Assembly: GCF_033807575.1 (NCBI RefSeq)
Contig: NC_084713.1
Span: forward strand, 21,055,389 to 21,119,388
Direction of reading: 5' to 3'
From: Cydia pomonella
Taxonomy: Eukaryota > Arthropoda > Insecta > Lepidoptera > Tortricidae
DNA length: 64,000 nucleotides
In this document: positions 63,116 to 64,000 of the stretch, one piece after another
How positions within the stretch are numbered: position 1 is the first letter of the stretch
Layout: every line of letters begins with the position of its first letter
The notes under the pieces: model-generated
Told to the model about the DNA's origin: nothing
Databases searched by the model: none
The model's input: the letters and a program-made list of their open reading frames with translations, nothing else
Program-made: the position numbers and the translations under genes

Positions 63116-64000
63116 GTAAATATATATACATAACTATTTCGATGAAATTTGATACATGGGGGTTTTCGGGCGCGAAAAATCGATCTAGCTATCTCTGGTA
63201 AAACGCGCATTTTTGAGCTTTTATATGTTTTCCAAGCGAAGCTCGGTCCTTCCAGATATTATTGATTAAGTACCGTATTCGTGCAATAAATTCTAAATTC
63301 AGGTTTTTGATTCAAAGGAATTCCTATGACACTTTTCAAGTTTTTCATCTATTTAAAGCCGTGAAAAGACTACGCTTAATTAAAATAAGTCTTTAACTTA
63401 ACTCCATTCTACGTTCGCTCCTACATCTAAGACGTGTAACTTATCTTAGACCAGAACTAGGGTCAAAAGAACTCATTCAAAGACTGCAAAGAAGTTCATT
63501 TAGCTTAATGAATCTTCAGCAAATACGTAGATGCGAACTGACCGGGGACGTAAAACTTCTCATTCACACTCGTATGGTCGTAGGTAGGGTGAGAGAGATA
63601 GTGATATGACCTCAGCCGTCAGTTTGCTTTCCGTCTACTATAACAGCAACTTAACTAGGGATTTTTAACCTTATCCGTTAAACGTTAAAGTTCATAACGC
63701 ATGTTTCTAAATCTAATAAACGATGCTGCAAGCTAGACACGGTATTGAAACTCAGCTATTTAAATCGTATAGCGATGCTAATAAGGTCGATTTTAGATTG
63801 AAAGACGGTTAGTATGAAAAAGATGATAATGAAAAGAAAAATGCGACTTCCAATTATGAAGGTAGTCATTTGCTGGGGAAGTTTTACAGCGTTAATTTAT
63901 TGTTAGTCTGTTGAGATTTTCTCGATTTTGCTTCGATTTGCTCCGATTTTTTTTTGATTTATGTACGTAAACGCAAACAGCGATTATTGTACACAATAGA
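63116..64000. other. No gene or repeat recognised
   Basis: AT-rich sequence without open frames above 60 codons and without strong inverted repeats. It may contain single-copy intergenic DNA. Confidence 0.45.

Noticed and set aside
1..64000. CRISPR array, bacterial operon, phage or virus genome
   Set aside because: There are no regularly spaced short direct repeats with unique spacers, no ribosome-binding-site-led gene runs, and no capsid or replication genes of a virus; all retroviral-like domains belong to the Ty3 element or to BEL and LINE fragments.
1..64000. Telomeric TTAGG arrays or rDNA-targeted elements
   Set aside because: No TTAGG array and no rDNA sequence were seen. The four TTAG repeats near 26010 merely follow a LINE end.

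Overview
The window looks like nuclear DNA of a lepidopteran (moth or butterfly). It is AT-rich, its genes have introns with GT-AG boundaries, and it is crowded with tRNA-headed SINEs, 5'-truncated LINEs, fold-back MITEs and terminal-inverted-repeat elements of kinds familiar from moth genomes. No rRNA gene, functional tRNA gene, CRISPR array or bacterial-type operon was seen. Exon ends of the main gene model were placed base by base. Most repeat boundaries are good to about 10 bp.

Host genes are few and all lie on the minus strand. The best supported is a five-exon gene at 20962-27716 whose exons join in one frame at every junction into a 288-residue protein with four predicted membrane segments. 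Its fourth exon is followed by three tandem partial copies, two of which keep an in-frame acceptor, an open frame and a donor of the same phase, so they could be alternative exons. Three exons at 948-6642 have the same membrane pattern and partly the same intron phases and look like a divergent, incompletely recovered paralogue. A single-exon secreted, cuticle-type protein of 194 residues with a well placed TATA box lies at 39149-39733.

From 11009 to 15940 sits a complete Ty3/gypsy retrotransposon of the CsRn1/Kabuki type on the minus strand. It has two LTRs that read as identical, a tRNA-Trp-like primer site, a gag with a CHCC finger, a pol with protease, reverse transcriptase, RNase H and integrase motifs intact, a GGGAAAC shift site followed by a stem-loop, and a 4-bp target duplication (AAGT). 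It landed inside a tRNA-derived SINE whose two halves flank it at 10868-11008 and 15941-16066.

Region by region: 0-10 kb holds the candidate paralogue plus TIR elements and one SINE with a perfect 16-bp target duplication. 10-16 kb is the Ty3 element in its SINE. 16-20 kb is repeats, including a LINE 3' end interrupted by a hairpin element. 20-28 kb is the membrane-protein gene with transposon fragments in its introns. 28-39 kb is a dense mix of MITEs, SINEs, LINE ends and a local 220-bp triplication. 39-40 kb is the cuticle-type gene. 40-64 kb is almost wholly nested transposons: palindrome in palindrome, LINE in SINE, MITEs in TIR elements, a BEL/Pao fragment, a LINE with a readable reverse transcriptase, and several LINE ORF ends.

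The host genes show no shared pathway. The window reads as sparse genes in a transposon-rich setting, with evidence of very recent retrotransposition and of exon duplication inside a gene.
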